Origin: Sphingomonas sp. TREG-RG-20F-R18-01
GTDB taxonomy: Bacteria; Pseudomonadota; Alphaproteobacteria; Sphingomonadales; Sphingomonadaceae
Length of the DNA: 64,000 nucleotides
NCBI RefSeq assembly: GCF_022662475.1
Contig: NZ_JAKNQQ010000001.1
Coordinates: 434,001 to 498,000, forward strand
Direction: 5' to 3'
Numbering within the stretch: position 1 is the first letter of the stretch; every line of letters begins with the position of its first letter. The position numbers were made by a program, and so were the translations under genes. Shown here one piece after another: positions 1-8,496 of the stretch. Under the pieces are notes generated by a model, which saw only the letters and a program-made list of their open reading frames with translations, made no database searches and was not told the DNA's origin.

Positions 1-116
1 ACGTCCAGCGCGTGCTCGAGAATGCGGTGGTGTACGACCTGATGAACCCGAGCCGGTCGCGGTCGTCCGGGCCGAACCGGATCAGCTGGTACCTGGGCAA
101 GCGCACCCAGGGCTGA
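1..116 (+). CDS. C-terminal end of an unidentified protein (partial)
   Basis: An open frame enters from the left edge and stops with TGA at 114-116, leaving 37 visible residues that end in a basic tail (ISWYLGKRTQG). It lies seven bases before the ATG of greB on the same strand, so the two are probably co-transcribed. The fragment contains VVYDLMNPSRSRS and shows no membrane segment or motif I recognise. I cannot assign a family from so short a piece. The frame is judged coding because its codon use matches its neighbours and because of the tight spacing to greB. Confidence 0.6.
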   Translation, partial: VQRVLENAVVYDLMNPSRSRSSGPNRISWYLGKRTQG

Positions 117-123
117 CGCTGCG

Positions 124-627
124 ATGGATCGCCCGAACTACATCACGCCCGCGGGCTACGCCGTGCTGAGCGCGGAATATCAGCAGCTGCTCGGCGAGGA
201 GCGCCCCAAGCTGGTCGACGTTATTTCCTGGGCGGCGGGCAATGGCGATCGTTCGGAAAACGGCGACTATATCTACGGCCGCAAGCGGCTCCGCGAGATC
301 GACCGGCGGCTCGGCTTCCTCGCGCGGCGGATGAAGGCCGCCAAGGTCGTCGACCCCGCCGCGCAGCCCGACCACGGGAAGGTCTGGTTCGGCGCGACCG
401 TCACCATCGCGGACGAGGACGACGAACACCGCGTGCTGACGCTGGTCGGTGACGACGAGACCGATGCCGCCGCGGGCAAGATCGGCTGGAACGCCCCGAT
501 CGCGCGCGCGCTGCGCGGCGCGGCGGTCGGCGACGTCCGCCGCGTGACCCTGCCTGCGGGTGAGCGGGAGTATGAGGTGATGGCGATCGAATACCCTCCG
601 GTGAATAGGTTGTTTTCCGATAGCTGA
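124..627 (+). CDS. greB: Transcription elongation factor GreB
   Basis: A 167-residue protein of the GreA/GreB family, which inserts a coiled coil into the RNA polymerase secondary channel and stimulates cleavage of backtracked RNA. The N-terminal half (about residues 1-75) forms the coiled coil and carries the family signature RSENGDYIYGRKRLREIDRR at its tip, with the acidic residues expected there. The C-terminal half (about 80-160) is the FKBP-like globular domain. The GreB-type IYGRKRLREID stretch and the length (GreA and GreB are about 158-167 residues) favour GreB over GreA. It follows an unidentified upstream gene by seven bases. A paired hairpin repeat starts immediately after the stop. 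Confidence 0.93.
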   Translation: MDRPNYITPAGYAVLSAEYQQLLGEERPKLVDVISWAAGNGDRSENGDYIYGRKRLREIDRRLGFLARRMKAAKVVDPAAQPDHGKVWFGATVTIADEDDEHRVLTLVGDDETDAAAGKIGWNAPIARALRGAAVGDVRRVTLPAGEREYEVMAIEYPPVNRLFSDS

Positions 628-634
628 CCTGCAT

Positions 635-722
635 CGTCACCCCCGGCGAAGGCCGGGGCTGTCGGGTTGTCGTGCCGCCGGGCGCCCGTTGCGCGACGGC
701 CCCGGCCTTCGCCGGGGTGACG
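635..722. repeat. Paired inverted hairpin repeat, GTCACCCC type, copy 1
   Basis: Two near-identical arms in inverted orientation (635-658 and 699-722) share the core CCCCGGCCTTCGCCGGGG, which is itself a 7-bp stem with a CTTC loop. The arms are flanked outward by CGTCA/TGACG and separated by about 40 bases. The same unit recurs through the window. It lies 8 bases after the greB stop, so it may act as a 3' end or mRNA-stabilising element. The remaining bases up to 860 hold no convincing gene. Confidence 0.9.
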
Positions 723-863
723 GGAGACTGGCCGGAGCAACCTGTACCGACACGGCGGCGCTGGCGTGCGACGAATAGCCGCGCGCGCCAGATGTGCGCC
801 AGCCATGGTCGCGCTACACACCACCCGACGGCGCGCAGTTTCGCGCCGATCCAGCAGTGAGTG

Positions 864-1139
864 ATGACGATGCAGCGCGTGTTCGTAAGTGGGAAGGTCC
901 AGCGGACCGGCTATCGGGATTGGGTCGTCCGGCGCGCGCAGGAGCTTGGCGTCATCGGCTGGGTCCGCAACCGCACCGACGGTCGTGTCGAACTGCTCGC
1001 AGCTGGGGATGAAGCTGCGGTCGCGCGGCTGATCGAGCTGTGCCGCCAGGGTCCGGACACCGCCCGCGTCGACCACGTCGAGGCGCAGCCCGACAACGAG
1101 CGCGCGCCCAAGGGGTTCACCAAGCGGTTCACCGTCTGA
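864..1139 (+). CDS. acyP: Acylphosphatase
   Basis: A 91-residue protein of the acylphosphatase family, which hydrolyses carboxyl-phosphate bonds in small acyl phosphates in the cytoplasm. The fold signature is present as VFVSGKVQRTGYRDW. Arg18 in GYR and Asn36 in WVRNRTDG correspond to the catalytic Arg/Asn pair, 18 residues apart as in characterised enzymes. The usual GVGFR loop reads RTGYR here, so the phosphate cradle is slightly unusual. Length is typical (about 90). Candidate starts are GTG 861, ATG 864 and ATG 870; no strong ribosome-binding site separates them, and 864 is a compromise. Confidence 0.9.
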   Translation: MTMQRVFVSGKVQRTGYRDWVVRRAQELGVIGWVRNRTDGRVELLAAGDEAAVARLIELCRQGPDTARVDHVEAQPDNERAPKGFTKRFTV

Positions 1140-1173
1140 TTGCTCGGCTCCGCGCACATGCTATGATGATGGC

Positions 1174-1742
1174 ATGACCGCGCAGGATGCCCTCGCCCGC
1201 CCCTTCACCCCGAAGCTGACGGTCGACGATTACCTGTTGCTCGACCGGTCGGGTGCGTTCGATGCCTATGCAAAGACGGAGCTGATCGATGGCGCGGTGG
1301 TGGCGGTGAATGCGCAGTTCAGCGAGCATTTTACGGTCAAGACCAAGCTGCTGCTTGCATCGGCGGAGGCGTGCAAGGGTCTGGGCACCGGGCTGCAGGC
1401 ATGGTCCGAGGGGTCGATCACCATGCCGCCGCACTCCGTTCCGGAGCCTGACGTTTTCGTGACGACGGTCGAACCGGTCCGCGGGCCGGTCGCCCTCGAG
1501 AGGTCGCGCTGATCGTCGAGGTTGCGTCCACCTCGCTGAGCGACGATCTGGGCGTAATGCTGCGGATCTATGCGCAGGCGGGGGTGCCCGAATATTGGGT
1601 GGCCGACGTGAAGGCGCGGGTCATTCACCAGATGTGGGCGCCCTCCGGTCTGACCTACGCGGAGCGGCGGGTGATCACGTTCGGGGATCGGGTCCAGTCC
1701 GAGACCATGAACGGCCTCGGCGTGGATACCGCCGCGCTCTGA
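1174..1742 (+). pseudogene. Uma2-family (PD-(D/E)XK nuclease fold) protein, frameshifted
   Basis: Two reading frames together encode one Uma2-family protein of about 189 residues, the normal family size. The first frame runs from ATG 1174 to TGA 1510-1512 and carries the N-terminal half, with KLTVDDYLLL, ELIDGAVV and the catalytic PDV region (VPEPDVFV). The second frame, readable from about 1503 to the stop at 1740-1742, continues with VALIVEVASTSLSDDLG, AGVPEYWVADVK and the tail. The join is repaired by adding one G at the GAGAGG around 1500, giving the expected GAG-GAG-GTC. This is either a true single-base deletion that inactivates the gene or a sequencing error. Uma2 proteins have a restriction-endonuclease fold but no settled function. 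Confidence 0.85.
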
Positions 1743-1796
1743 GGCCGAAGGTCGCCGAACGACCAATTATCGCTGGTCAAAGTTTTCCGGAAGTTT

Positions 1797-1901
1797 CTTC
1801 CCCGGCGAAGGCCGGGGCCCAGTCGGAATGTCCGAGGTAACGAAGCGCCGGCGCTCGAAAACTGGCGTTTCGCAACTGGGCCCCGGCCTTCGCCGGGGAA
1901 G
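1797..1901. repeat. Paired inverted hairpin repeat, CTTCCCC type, copy 1
   Basis: Inverted arms at 1797-1823 and 1875-1901 are perfect reverse complements over 27 bases, each containing the core CCCCGGCCTTCGCCGGGG and ending in GGGCCCAGT/ACTGGGCCC. About 50 unrelated bases separate them. The element lies between the broken Uma2 gene and the 3' end of ettA, i.e. between convergent genes. Confidence 0.92.
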
Positions 1902-1930
1902 CACAGCAGATCAGTCAGCGCATCGCCAAA

Positions 1931-3610
1931 TCAGCGCGTAAGCTTTTTATACGCCAACCGCGTCGGACGATCCGCCGCATCGCCCAGGCGACGCCGCTTG
2001 TCTTCCTCATACGATTCGAAGTTCCCCTCGAACCATTCGACATGGCTGTCGCCCTCGAACGCGAGGATGTGCGTGGCCAGACGATCGAGGAAGAAGCGGT
2101 CATGGCTGATCACCACCGCGCAACCCGCGAACGACTCCAGCGCCTCTTCAAGCGCACGCAGCGTCTCGACGTCGAGATCGTTGGTCGGCTCGTCGAGCAG
2201 GAGGACGTTGCCACCCTCCTTGAGCATCTTGGCGAGATGGACGCGGTTGCGCTCACCGCCCGACAGCTGGCCGACCTTCTTCTGCTGGTCCTGGCCCTTG
2301 AAGTTGAACGCGCCGACATAGGCCCGCGTGCCAAGCTCCTGCTTGCCGAAGCGGAAGATCTCGAGCTTGTCCGAGATTTCCTCCCAGACGTTGTTGTTCG
2401 GGTCGAGATCGTCGCGCGACTGGTCGACATAACCGAGCTTCACCGTCTGCCCGACTTCGATCGAGCCGACGTCCGGCGTTTCCTGCCCGGTGATCAGCTT
2501 GAACAAGGTCGACTTGCCCGCGCCGTTCGGCCCGATCACGCCGACGATCCCGCCCGGCGGCAAGACGAAGTCGAGGTTCTCGAACAGCAATTTGTCGCCA
2601 TACGACTTGGTCAGGCCCTTGGCCTCGATCACCTTGCCGCCGAGCCGCTCGGGCAGCTGGATCAGGATCTGCGCCTTGCCGATCGAGCGATTCTCCTGCT
2701 TCTCCATCAGCTCGTCGAACGCGCGGATACGTGCCTTGGACTTGGTCTGGCGCGCCTTGGGGGTCTGCCGCATCCACGCCAGCTCGTCCGAGATCGCCTT
2801 GGCCTTGCCCTGCTCCTCACGCTCTTCCTGCTCGAGCCGCTTGACCTTCTTTTCCAGATAGCCGGAATAATTGGATTCGTAGGTGTAATAACGCCCGCGA
2901 TCGAGCTCGAGCACCCAGTTGACGACGTTGTCGAGGAAGTAGCGATCGTGCGTCACGAGGATGACGTTGCCGGTATATTCCTTGAGGTAATTCTCGAGCC
3001 ACGCGACGCTCTCGGCGTCGAGATGGTTGGTCGGCTCGTCGAGCAGCAGGATACCCGGCTTCTCGAGCAGCAGCTTACACAGCGCGACGCGACGCTTCTC
3101 ACCACCCGACAGGTTGGTGACCGCGCTGTCGCCCGGCGGGCAGCGAAGGGCCTCCATCGCCTGCTCGAGCTGGCTGTCGAGCGCCCAGCCGTCGGCGGCG
3201 TCGATCTTGGTCTGGAGATCGCCCATCTCGTCCATCAGCGCATCGAAATCGGTATCGTCCTTAGGATCGCCCATTTCGGCCGAGATCGCGTTGAAGCGCT
3301 CGACCATCAACGCGACGGGACCTGCGCCCATCTTGACGTTTTCCATGACCGTCTTGGTCGGGTCGAGCTGCGGCTCCTGCGGCAGATAGCCGACCTTGAT
3401 CCCGTCCGCGGCCCACGCCTCACCGGTGAAGTCCGGGTCGATCCCGCCCATGATCTTCATCAGCGTGGACTTGCCCGAGCCGTTCGGCCCGATGATCGCG
3501 ATCTTCGCGTCGGGCAGGAACTGCAGGTGGATGTTGTTGAGCACCGGCTTGGGCGCGCCGGGGAAGGTCTTGGTCAGGCCCTTCATCACATAGCTGTACT
3601 GCACGGCCAT
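1931..3610 (-). CDS. ettA: Energy-dependent translational throttle protein EttA (ABC-F ATPase)
   Basis: A soluble 559-residue ABC-F protein with two ATPase modules and no membrane domain. EttA binds the ribosomal E site and restrains translation when the ATP/ADP ratio is low. The first Walker A (GPNGSGKST) is at residues 41-49, followed by a signature LSGGEKRRVAL and Walker B LLLDEPTNHLD. The second module has GPNGAGKST, LSGGERNRVHL and LLLDEPTNDLD. The charged interdomain linker (about 245-320) is the P-site tRNA interaction motif region. Length matches E. coli EttA (555). The ATG at 3610 is chosen because the frame upstream is non-homologous; the protein then begins MAVQYSYVMKGLTKTFPG. It is divergent from the M28 peptidase gene across 221 bases. 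Confidence 0.95.
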   Translation of the reverse strand: MAVQYSYVMKGLTKTFPGAPKPVLNNIHLQFLPDAKIAIIGPNGSGKSTLMKIMGGIDPDFTGEAWAADGIKVGYLPQEPQLDPTKTVMENVKMGAGPVALMVERFNAISAEMGDPKDDTDFDALMDEMGDLQTKIDAADGWALDSQLEQAMEALRCPPGDSAVTNLSGGEKRRVALCKLLLEKPGILLLDEPTNHLDAESVAWLENYLKEYTGNVILVTHDRYFLDNVVNWVLELDRGRYYTYESNYSGYLEKKVKRLEQEEREEQGKAKAISDELAWMRQTPKARQTKSKARIRAFDELMEKQENRSIGKAQILIQLPERLGGKVIEAKGLTKSYGDKLLFENLDFVLPPGGIVGVIGPNGAGKSTLFKLITGQETPDVGSIEVGQTVKLGYVDQSRDDLDPNNNVWEEISDKLEIFRFGKQELGTRAYVGAFNFKGQDQQKKVGQLSGGERNRVHLAKMLKEGGNVLLLDEPTNDLDVETLRALEEALESFAGCAVVISHDRFFLDRLATHILAFEGDSHVEWFEGNFESYEEDKRRRLGDAADRPTRLAYKKLTR

Positions 3611-3831
3611 AGCCGATGATGCTCCGTTCACATGAGGCTGGAAAATATGTCCTGCATGTAGCGGGCATGCGGTGGATTGGCAACGTGGCCGCCGGTGGAT
3701 ACGGTGGCCGCTCGACGCGGGGGGCGTCACGAACCGGACCTGAGATCCGCGCGCGTCTTGTCTCCTGCACGCACCTTCGCCGCCGACTCCGTCGGCCCGG
3801 CAAACGTCAGCCCTTCAAGGAGTGTCCCTGC

Positions 3832-5238
3832 ATGACCATCCGTTCGCTGTTTCTCGCGTCGACGTTGCTGGCCACCCTTTCCGCTCCCGCAATGGCGCAG
3901 CGCGCCATGCCCACGGCCGTCGCCCCCGATGCTGCGGTAGCCGCGATCCGCGACACGGCGCTGCAGGACGACGTCGCCTATGACATCGTCTCCGGCCTAA
4001 CGACCGAGATCGGCCCGCGCCCCGATGGCTCGCCCGCGGAGGAACGCGCGCGGCAGTGGGCGGTGATCAAGCTCAAGGCGCTCGGCTTCCAGAACGTGCG
4101 GATCGAACGCTATGAGCTCAAGAACGTCTGGGTTCGCGGCACCGAGACCGCCGAAGTCATCACCCCCTTCCCGCAGCCGCTGCGGCTGACCGCGCTCGGC
4201 AATTCGGGCGCGACCCCGGCCAAGGGGCTGACGCTGCCGGTCGTCTATTTCCCGAGCTTCAACGATCTGATGCTTGCGCCTGCGGGCAGCCTGAAGGGCA
4301 AGATCGCGTTCGTCTCCAACGCGATGCAGCCAACGCAGGACGGGTCGAGCTACGGCAGCCAAGGCAGCGCACGCTTTCTCGGGCCGAATGTCGCCGCGAC
4401 CAAGGGCGCCGCCGCAATCGTGATCCGCTCGATCGGCACCGATCACGGCCGCGGGCCGCATGCGGGGACCACCAACTTCGCGCCCGGCGTCACGCCGATC
4501 CCCGCCGCCGCGCTGTCGGTCGCGGATGCGGAGAATCTCGAACGCATGTTCAAGACCGGCAAACCCGTCTCGCTCCATCTCGTTCTGACGCCGACCGTCG
4601 TCCCCAACCGCACCTCGGGCAACGTCGTCGCCGAAGTCCCCGGCTCGGATCCGTCGGCGGGGATCGTCCTGATCGGCGGGCATCTCGACAGCTGGGATCT
4701 CGGCACCGGCGCGATCGACGATGGCGCGGGCGTTGCGATCACGGCGGCGGCGGCCAAGCACATCATGGCCGCAGGCACCCCGCGCCGCACGATTCGCGTC
4801 GTCTGGTTCGGCGACGAGGAAACCGGCGGTTTCGGTGGTGCCGCCTATGCCAAGGCGCATGCGACCGAGCAGCACACGATCGCCGCCGAATCCGATTTCG
4901 GCGCGGACCGGGTGTGGCGTTTCGAAACCAATCTGCCCGAGTCCGCCAAGCCGGTCGCGGATCGCCTCGCGGTTGCGCTCGCGCCGATCGGCGTGGTGCG
5001 CGGCGCTGACAAGGCGCACGGCGGGACCGACGTCGAGGCGACGCTGGCGCTCGGCGGCGGCGGGATCGACCTCAATCAGTCGGGCTTGCGCTACTTTGAT
5101 TACCATCACACGCCCGAGGACACGCTCGACCTGATCGATCCCGCGCAGTTGCGCCAGAACGTCGCGGCGTGGGCGACGATGCTGGCGGTGGTGGCAAACG
5201 CACCCGAGGCGATAGGGCCGATCGGTGCCAAAAACTGA
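3832..5238 (+). CDS. Secreted M28-family metallopeptidase (aminopeptidase-like)
   Basis: A 468-residue exported zinc peptidase. Residues 1-23 form a signal peptide (basic start, hydrophobic core, AMAQ end). The central part (about 110-260) has the look of a protease-associated insert, and the catalytic M28 domain follows. GGHLDSWDLG carries the first zinc ligand His284, IDDGAG the bridging Asp297, and FGDEETGG the Glu329/Glu330 pair that supplies the general base and a zinc ligand. A late His in YHHTPEDT is the expected final ligand. ATG 3832 is chosen because it is preceded by AAGGAG at 3817-3822 and starts the signal peptide; longer in-frame extensions are not plausible. Likely periplasmic, trimming N-terminal residues of peptides. 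Confidence 0.9.
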   Translation: MTIRSLFLASTLLATLSAPAMAQRAMPTAVAPDAAVAAIRDTALQDDVAYDIVSGLTTEIGPRPDGSPAEERARQWAVIKLKALGFQNVRIERYELKNVWVRGTETAEVITPFPQPLRLTALGNSGATPAKGLTLPVVYFPSFNDLMLAPAGSLKGKIAFVSNAMQPTQDGSSYGSQGSARFLGPNVAATKGAAAIVIRSIGTDHGRGPHAGTTNFAPGVTPIPAAALSVADAENLERMFKTGKPVSLHLVLTPTVVPNRTSGNVVAEVPGSDPSAGIVLIGGHLDSWDLGTGAIDDGAGVAITAAAAKHIMAAGTPRRTIRVVWFGDEETGGFGGAAYAKAHATEQHTIAAESDFGADRVWRFETNLPESAKPVADRLAVALAPIGVVRGADKAHGGTDVEATLALGGGGIDLNQSGLRYFDYHHTPEDTLDLIDPAQLRQNVAAWATMLAVVANAPEAIGPIGAKN

Positions 5239-5389
5239 CATCGGCTCGTCGCAAATATGGCTGAAAGGTGGCAGGATGGTATCGAAAACACCGATTGTTG
5301 ATTGACGCACCGCAGCGACTCGTTATGCCACCGGTCTTCGCGGAGGCACCTGCCGCCACGAAATGCCTTATTTGCTTGGGAGCAATTGC

Positions 5390-5656
5390 ATGAAGAAGAC
5401 CGCCCTTGTTCTCGTCGCCGCCGGCCTGGTTTCGCTCGCCGCGTGCAACAAGAACCCAGAAGCTGCTGCGATCGAGAACAATGCCGACATGGTCGCTGAC
5501 GCGGTCGACAACAACGCTTCGATGATCGACGACATGGCGTCGAACACCTCGAACGCAACGGCTTCGGCAGTGTTGGACAACAAGGCCGACTCGATGCACG
5601 ACCAGGCTGACAACATCCGCGCCGACGGCGATGCCAAGGCTGACAACGTCCAGTAA
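5390..5656 (+). CDS. Small Asn/Asp/Ala-rich lipoprotein
   Basis: An 88-residue predicted lipoprotein. Residues 1-19 are a lipoprotein signal (MKKTALVLVAAGLVSLAAC) with the lipobox Cys at 20 or adjacent. The mature part is a short alpha-helical, Asn/Asp/Ala-rich sequence with repeated NNA and DNKAD-like units, low complexity and no aromatic residues. Similar small lipoproteins of unknown function are common in sphingomonads. ATG 5390 is chosen over an upstream in-frame ATG at 5363 because it begins the signal peptide and has GGGAGC about 7 bases ahead. A strong intrinsic terminator follows at 5696. Function unknown. Confidence 0.85.
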   Translation: MKKTALVLVAAGLVSLAACNKNPEAAAIENNADMVADAVDNNASMIDDMASNTSNATASAVLDNKADSMHDQADNIRADGDAKADNVQ

Positions 5657-5695
5657 GGACGTTGGCGCCGGGTTGACGCTCGGACGCTTGAAGAA

Positions 5696-5728
5696 GGGCG
5701 CTACCGCATCGCGGTGGCGCCCTTTTTT
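5696..5728 (+). terminator. Rho-independent terminator after the small lipoprotein
   Basis: A 12-bp stem, GGGCGCTACCGC (5696-5707) pairing with GCGGTGGCGCCC (5711-5722) with one G-T wobble and a 3-base loop, is followed directly by six T residues (5723-5728). It is one of the few classical intrinsic terminators in the window. Confidence 0.93.
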
Positions 5729-5780
5729 GTCTGGCGCGATCCGCAGGCGCGCGGCACGACCAGGGGCCGGCCCCGGCGTC

Positions 5781-6413
5781 CTACCCCGTCGGCATCTGCG
5801 CGATCATCGCATCCAGCGCCGCCAGCCGCAGCGCGATCCCTTCCCGATACGGCGTGCCCCGGGGCGACAACGCGAGCGCGCGCAGCCAGTACGCCCTCCC
5901 CTTGCGGAAATCACCCGCCTGGACATAGGCAAGCCCGGCGAAGAACGGCGGTGCCGGGTGCTCCGGCGCGAGCCGCATCGCCTGCTCGAACGCGAGCCGC
6001 GCCGCCGGCGATACCGCGCCCCCGTCATGCTGCGAAATGGCGGTGCCGAGCCCGGTCCAGAGCGTGAGGCTGCGTGGATAGCGGTTCGCGCCCATCAGCA
6101 CGACGCGCGCGCCGCTCTCGCGGCTGCCGCTGCGCATCAGCGCGTCCGACGCGATGAGATACGCCCCGTCCCCGGTAAAGCGGCCGAGCATCTGGTCGCG
6201 CATCTCGGTCATGTCGGGGAAGACCGCGACCGCATCGCGATCCGCCTGCACCGGATGCCCCGCCAGCCCGGCATGTTCCTGCGCGGCATAGCCCGCCGCA
6301 CCGATCATCAGCGCGGCGCCGACCATCGTCCACAGGGATCGCGCAACCCCGGCGACCCACAACCCCAGCGCGATCGCCGCCCCCAGCCCGACGAGCATCA
6401 CCCAGCCACTCAC
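5781..6413 (-). CDS. Membrane-anchored TPR protein, CcmI/CycH-like
   Basis: A 210-residue protein with two N-terminal membrane segments (about residues 5-22 and 28-46) followed by a soluble TPR-like helical region with typical repeat residues (PRSLTLWTGLG, RLAFEQAMRLAPEHP, AGLAYVQAGDFRKGRAYW). The architecture resembles the C-terminal TPR half of the cytochrome c assembly factor CcmI/CycH, which presents apocytochrome c to the ligation complex. No ccm genes are nearby, so this is an analogy, not an assignment. Start candidates are GTG 6413 (weak GGAA ahead), GTG 6401 and ATG 6398; the frame continues further upstream but would overlap the divergent HAD gene. Confidence 0.7.
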   Translation of the reverse strand: MSGWVMLVGLGAAIALGLWVAGVARSLWTMVGAALMIGAAGYAAQEHAGLAGHPVQADRDAVAVFPDMTEMRDQMLGRFTGDGAYLIASDALMRSGSRESGARVVLMGANRYPRSLTLWTGLGTAISQHDGGAVSPAARLAFEQAMRLAPEHPAPPFFAGLAYVQAGDFRKGRAYWLRALALSPRGTPYREGIALRLAALDAMIAQMPTG

Positions 6414-6528
6414 GGTCGCAATTCCATCCCGTTGGTCATAGGCATGACCATGCGCGCGAACCGCGCAGCGGGCAACCGCAAGCAATTCTCGCGCGTTCTC
6501 CCCTCCCGTCTCCAGCCAGGATCCTGTC

Positions 6529-7275
6529 ATGAAGAAACTCATCGCGTTCGACCTCGACGGCACGCTTGCCGAGAGCAAGCAGCGGATCGGCGAGCCGATG
6601 GCCGCGTTGCTCGGGCAGTTGCTGGAGGTTACGCGCGTCGCGGTCATCTCGGGCGGCGACTGGCCGCAGTTCGAGACGCAGGTCGTGGCGGCGCTACCCC
6701 AGGGCACGAAGCGCGACCGCCTGTTCATCATGCCGACCACCGGCACCAAGCTGTACCGCTTCGAGGGCGAGGCATGGACCCCGATCTACGCCGAGATCTT
6801 CGCCCCGGAGGAACGCGACCATATCCTGAACGCGCTGGACACCGCAACGCAGGAGGCGGGCTTCGGCGACGAGAAGATCTGGGGCGCGCGCGTCGAGGAT
6901 CGCGGCAGCCAGATCACCTTCTCCGGCCTCGGACAGGAAGCGCCGCTCGATGCCAAGAAGGCGTGGGACCCGGATTTCGCCAAGCGCAAGGCGATGCAGG
7001 CGATCCTGCGCAAGGCTTTGCCCGACCTGTCGGTCAATATCGGCGGATCGACCTCGCTCGACATCACGCACAAGGACATCGACAAGGCCTATGCGATGCG
7101 CAAACTGGCCCAGGCTTCGCGCATCGCGACCGAGGACATGCTGTTCCTGGGGGATGCGATCTATCCCGGCGGCAACGACGACGCCGTACGCGCAGCGGGA
7201 ATGGACACGATCGCGGTCCGCGATGTCGAGGATACGATGACCGCGGTGCGCGCGATCATCGCGTGTTTGAAGTGA
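6529..7275 (+). CDS. HAD-IIB hydrolase, phosphomannomutase-like
   Basis: A 248-residue cytosolic HAD-superfamily phosphohydrolase. Motif I is FDLDGTLAES near the N-terminus with the nucleophile/acid-base Asp pair (DxD). The substrate-capping domain occupies about residues 85-185. The C-terminal motif is GDAIYPGGNDDAVRAAGM, the HAD-IIB metal-binding loop also seen in eukaryotic-type phosphomannomutases. This places it in the PMM/sucrose-phosphatase-like IIB group, but substrate cannot be read from sequence. The start ATG 6529 is directly before the hydrophobic strand leading to motif I. A hairpin repeat follows 16 bases after the stop. Confidence 0.88.
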   Translation: MKKLIAFDLDGTLAESKQRIGEPMAALLGQLLEVTRVAVISGGDWPQFETQVVAALPQGTKRDRLFIMPTTGTKLYRFEGEAWTPIYAEIFAPEERDHILNALDTATQEAGFGDEKIWGARVEDRGSQITFSGLGQEAPLDAKKAWDPDFAKRKAMQAILRKALPDLSVNIGGSTSLDITHKDIDKAYAMRKLAQASRIATEDMLFLGDAIYPGGNDDAVRAAGMDTIAVRDVEDTMTAVRAIIACLK

Positions 7276-7291
7276 ACCCCAACTTTTGAAC

Positions 7292-7400
7292 GCCTTCCCC
7301 GGCGAAGGCCGGGGCCCAGGAGCGAAGGTCGCTGCAACGAAGCGCAACGCCAGGAAAGATTACCGTCTCGCTACTGGGCCCCGGCCTTCGCCGGGGAAGC
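7292..7400. repeat. Paired inverted hairpin repeat, CTTCCCC type, copy 2
   Basis: Arms at 7292-7319 and 7373-7400 carry the core CCCCGGCCTTCGCCGGGG in inverted orientation with GGGCCCAG inward flanks, and are nearly identical to the arms at 1797-1901. The 53-base spacer is unrelated to other copies. The element sits between the convergent 3' ends of the HAD hydrolase and the amino-acid dehydrogenase. Confidence 0.92.
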
Positions 7401-7417
7401 AGGAAAAGGAAAGTGCG

Positions 7418-8470
7418 TTACCCGCGCCCGATCAGCTTCCGCGCCATCGCATCCGCGACATCCGACGCCGGTGCGCCCGACCGATCACTTTCGTCCCAGA
7501 TCGCGACCAGCCGCTCCGGGATCCGCGTGATGCGCTTCTCGACTTCGGCCTGATCGCCCTGCCCGAGATATTCGAGCCCGACGTTGATGATCCCGCCGGC
7601 ATTGATCACGTAATCCGGGGCGTAGAGAATGCCACGCTCCTGCAGGGTCGCGCCCTCGGCGTGCGTTGCCAGCTGGTTGTTCGCGCCACCCGCGATGATC
7701 TTGGTCTGCAGCGCGTCGATCGACTGCGGCGTCAGGATCGCGCCCAAGGCGTTCGGGCTGACGATGTCCGCCTTGGTCGACAGGATCGCGTCCGCCGCGA
7801 CCGTCTCGCCACCGAGCTCCTCCGCCAGCGCCTTCGCGCGGTCGGCGTTGACGTCGGCGAGCGTCAGCTTCGCGCCATCCTTGGCAAGCAACCGGGCGAG
7901 ACCGCCGCCGACGCTGCCGACACCCTGGATCGCGACGTGCACGCCGCGCATGTCGTCCGCGCCGAGCCCGCGCTTGGCGGCCGCCTTGACGCCGAGATAC
8001 ACGCCCATCGCGGTATATGGCCCCGGATCACCCCCCGCGCTGCCGGCGGCAACCGGCAGACCGGAGACGTGCTTGGTCATGGTCGCGATCGTCTTCATGC
8101 TCGCTTCGGACATGCCGACGTCTTCCGCCGTCACGTAGCGCCCGCCGAGCGACTCGACCGCGCGCCCGAACGCCTCGAGCTGAGCCTGGGTGATGATGTC
8201 GCCAGGGTTGGCCGCGAGGACCACGCCCTTGCCCCCGCCCATCGGCAAGTCGGCCATCGCGTTCTTGAAGCTCATCCCGCGCGACAGCCGCAGCGCATCG
8301 GTGATGGCGCGGTCATGGTCGGCGTAATGCCAGAACCGGACTCCGCCCGCTGCCGGTCCGAGCGCGGTCGAGTGGACCGCGATTACCGCGCGCAAACCGC
8401 TCGCCGGATCGGTGAAGAGATGGACGCCTTCGTGGTCGTCGAAATCGGGGAAGCCCCAGCCGGTGGTCAA
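7418..8470 (-). CDS. Leu/Phe/Val-type amino-acid dehydrogenase
   Basis: A 350-residue NAD-dependent dehydrogenase of the Glu/Leu/Phe/Val family, which reversibly deaminates branched-chain or aromatic amino acids to 2-oxo acids. The dimerisation/substrate domain contains the catalytic lysine loop PMGGGKGVV, and the NAD-binding domain has the Rossmann glycine pattern GVGSVGGGLA. Length fits leucine dehydrogenases. The open frame runs back through the tRNA-His gene, so the true start must be downstream. TTG at 8470 is chosen: it follows AGGA by 7 bases and gives the family-like start TTGWGFPDFDDHEGVHLF. Exact substrate (Leu, Val or Phe) is not resolved. Confidence 0.9.
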   Translation of the reverse strand: MTTGWGFPDFDDHEGVHLFTDPASGLRAVIAVHSTALGPAAGGVRFWHYADHDRAITDALRLSRGMSFKNAMADLPMGGGKGVVLAANPGDIITQAQLEAFGRAVESLGGRYVTAEDVGMSEASMKTIATMTKHVSGLPVAAGSAGGDPGPYTAMGVYLGVKAAAKRGLGADDMRGVHVAIQGVGSVGGGLARLLAKDGAKLTLADVNADRAKALAEELGGETVAADAILSTKADIVSPNALGAILTPQSIDALQTKIIAGGANNQLATHAEGATLQERGILYAPDYVINAGGIINVGLEYLGQGDQAEVEKRITRIPERLVAIWDESDRSGAPASDVADAMARKLIGRG

Positions 8471-8496
8471 AGCGAATTCCTGGCTGCTAGAAAGAA

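Noticed and set aside
635..722. CRISPR-like array from repeated GC-rich units
   Set aside because: Each locus has only two arms, inverted and not direct, with variable spacing and no cas genes in the window.
2042..3619. 525-residue open frame antisense to ettA
   Set aside because: It is a shadow of GC-rich codon use in ettA; the encoded sequence is Arg/Leu/Asp-rich with no motif, while the opposite strand encodes a full ABC-F protein.
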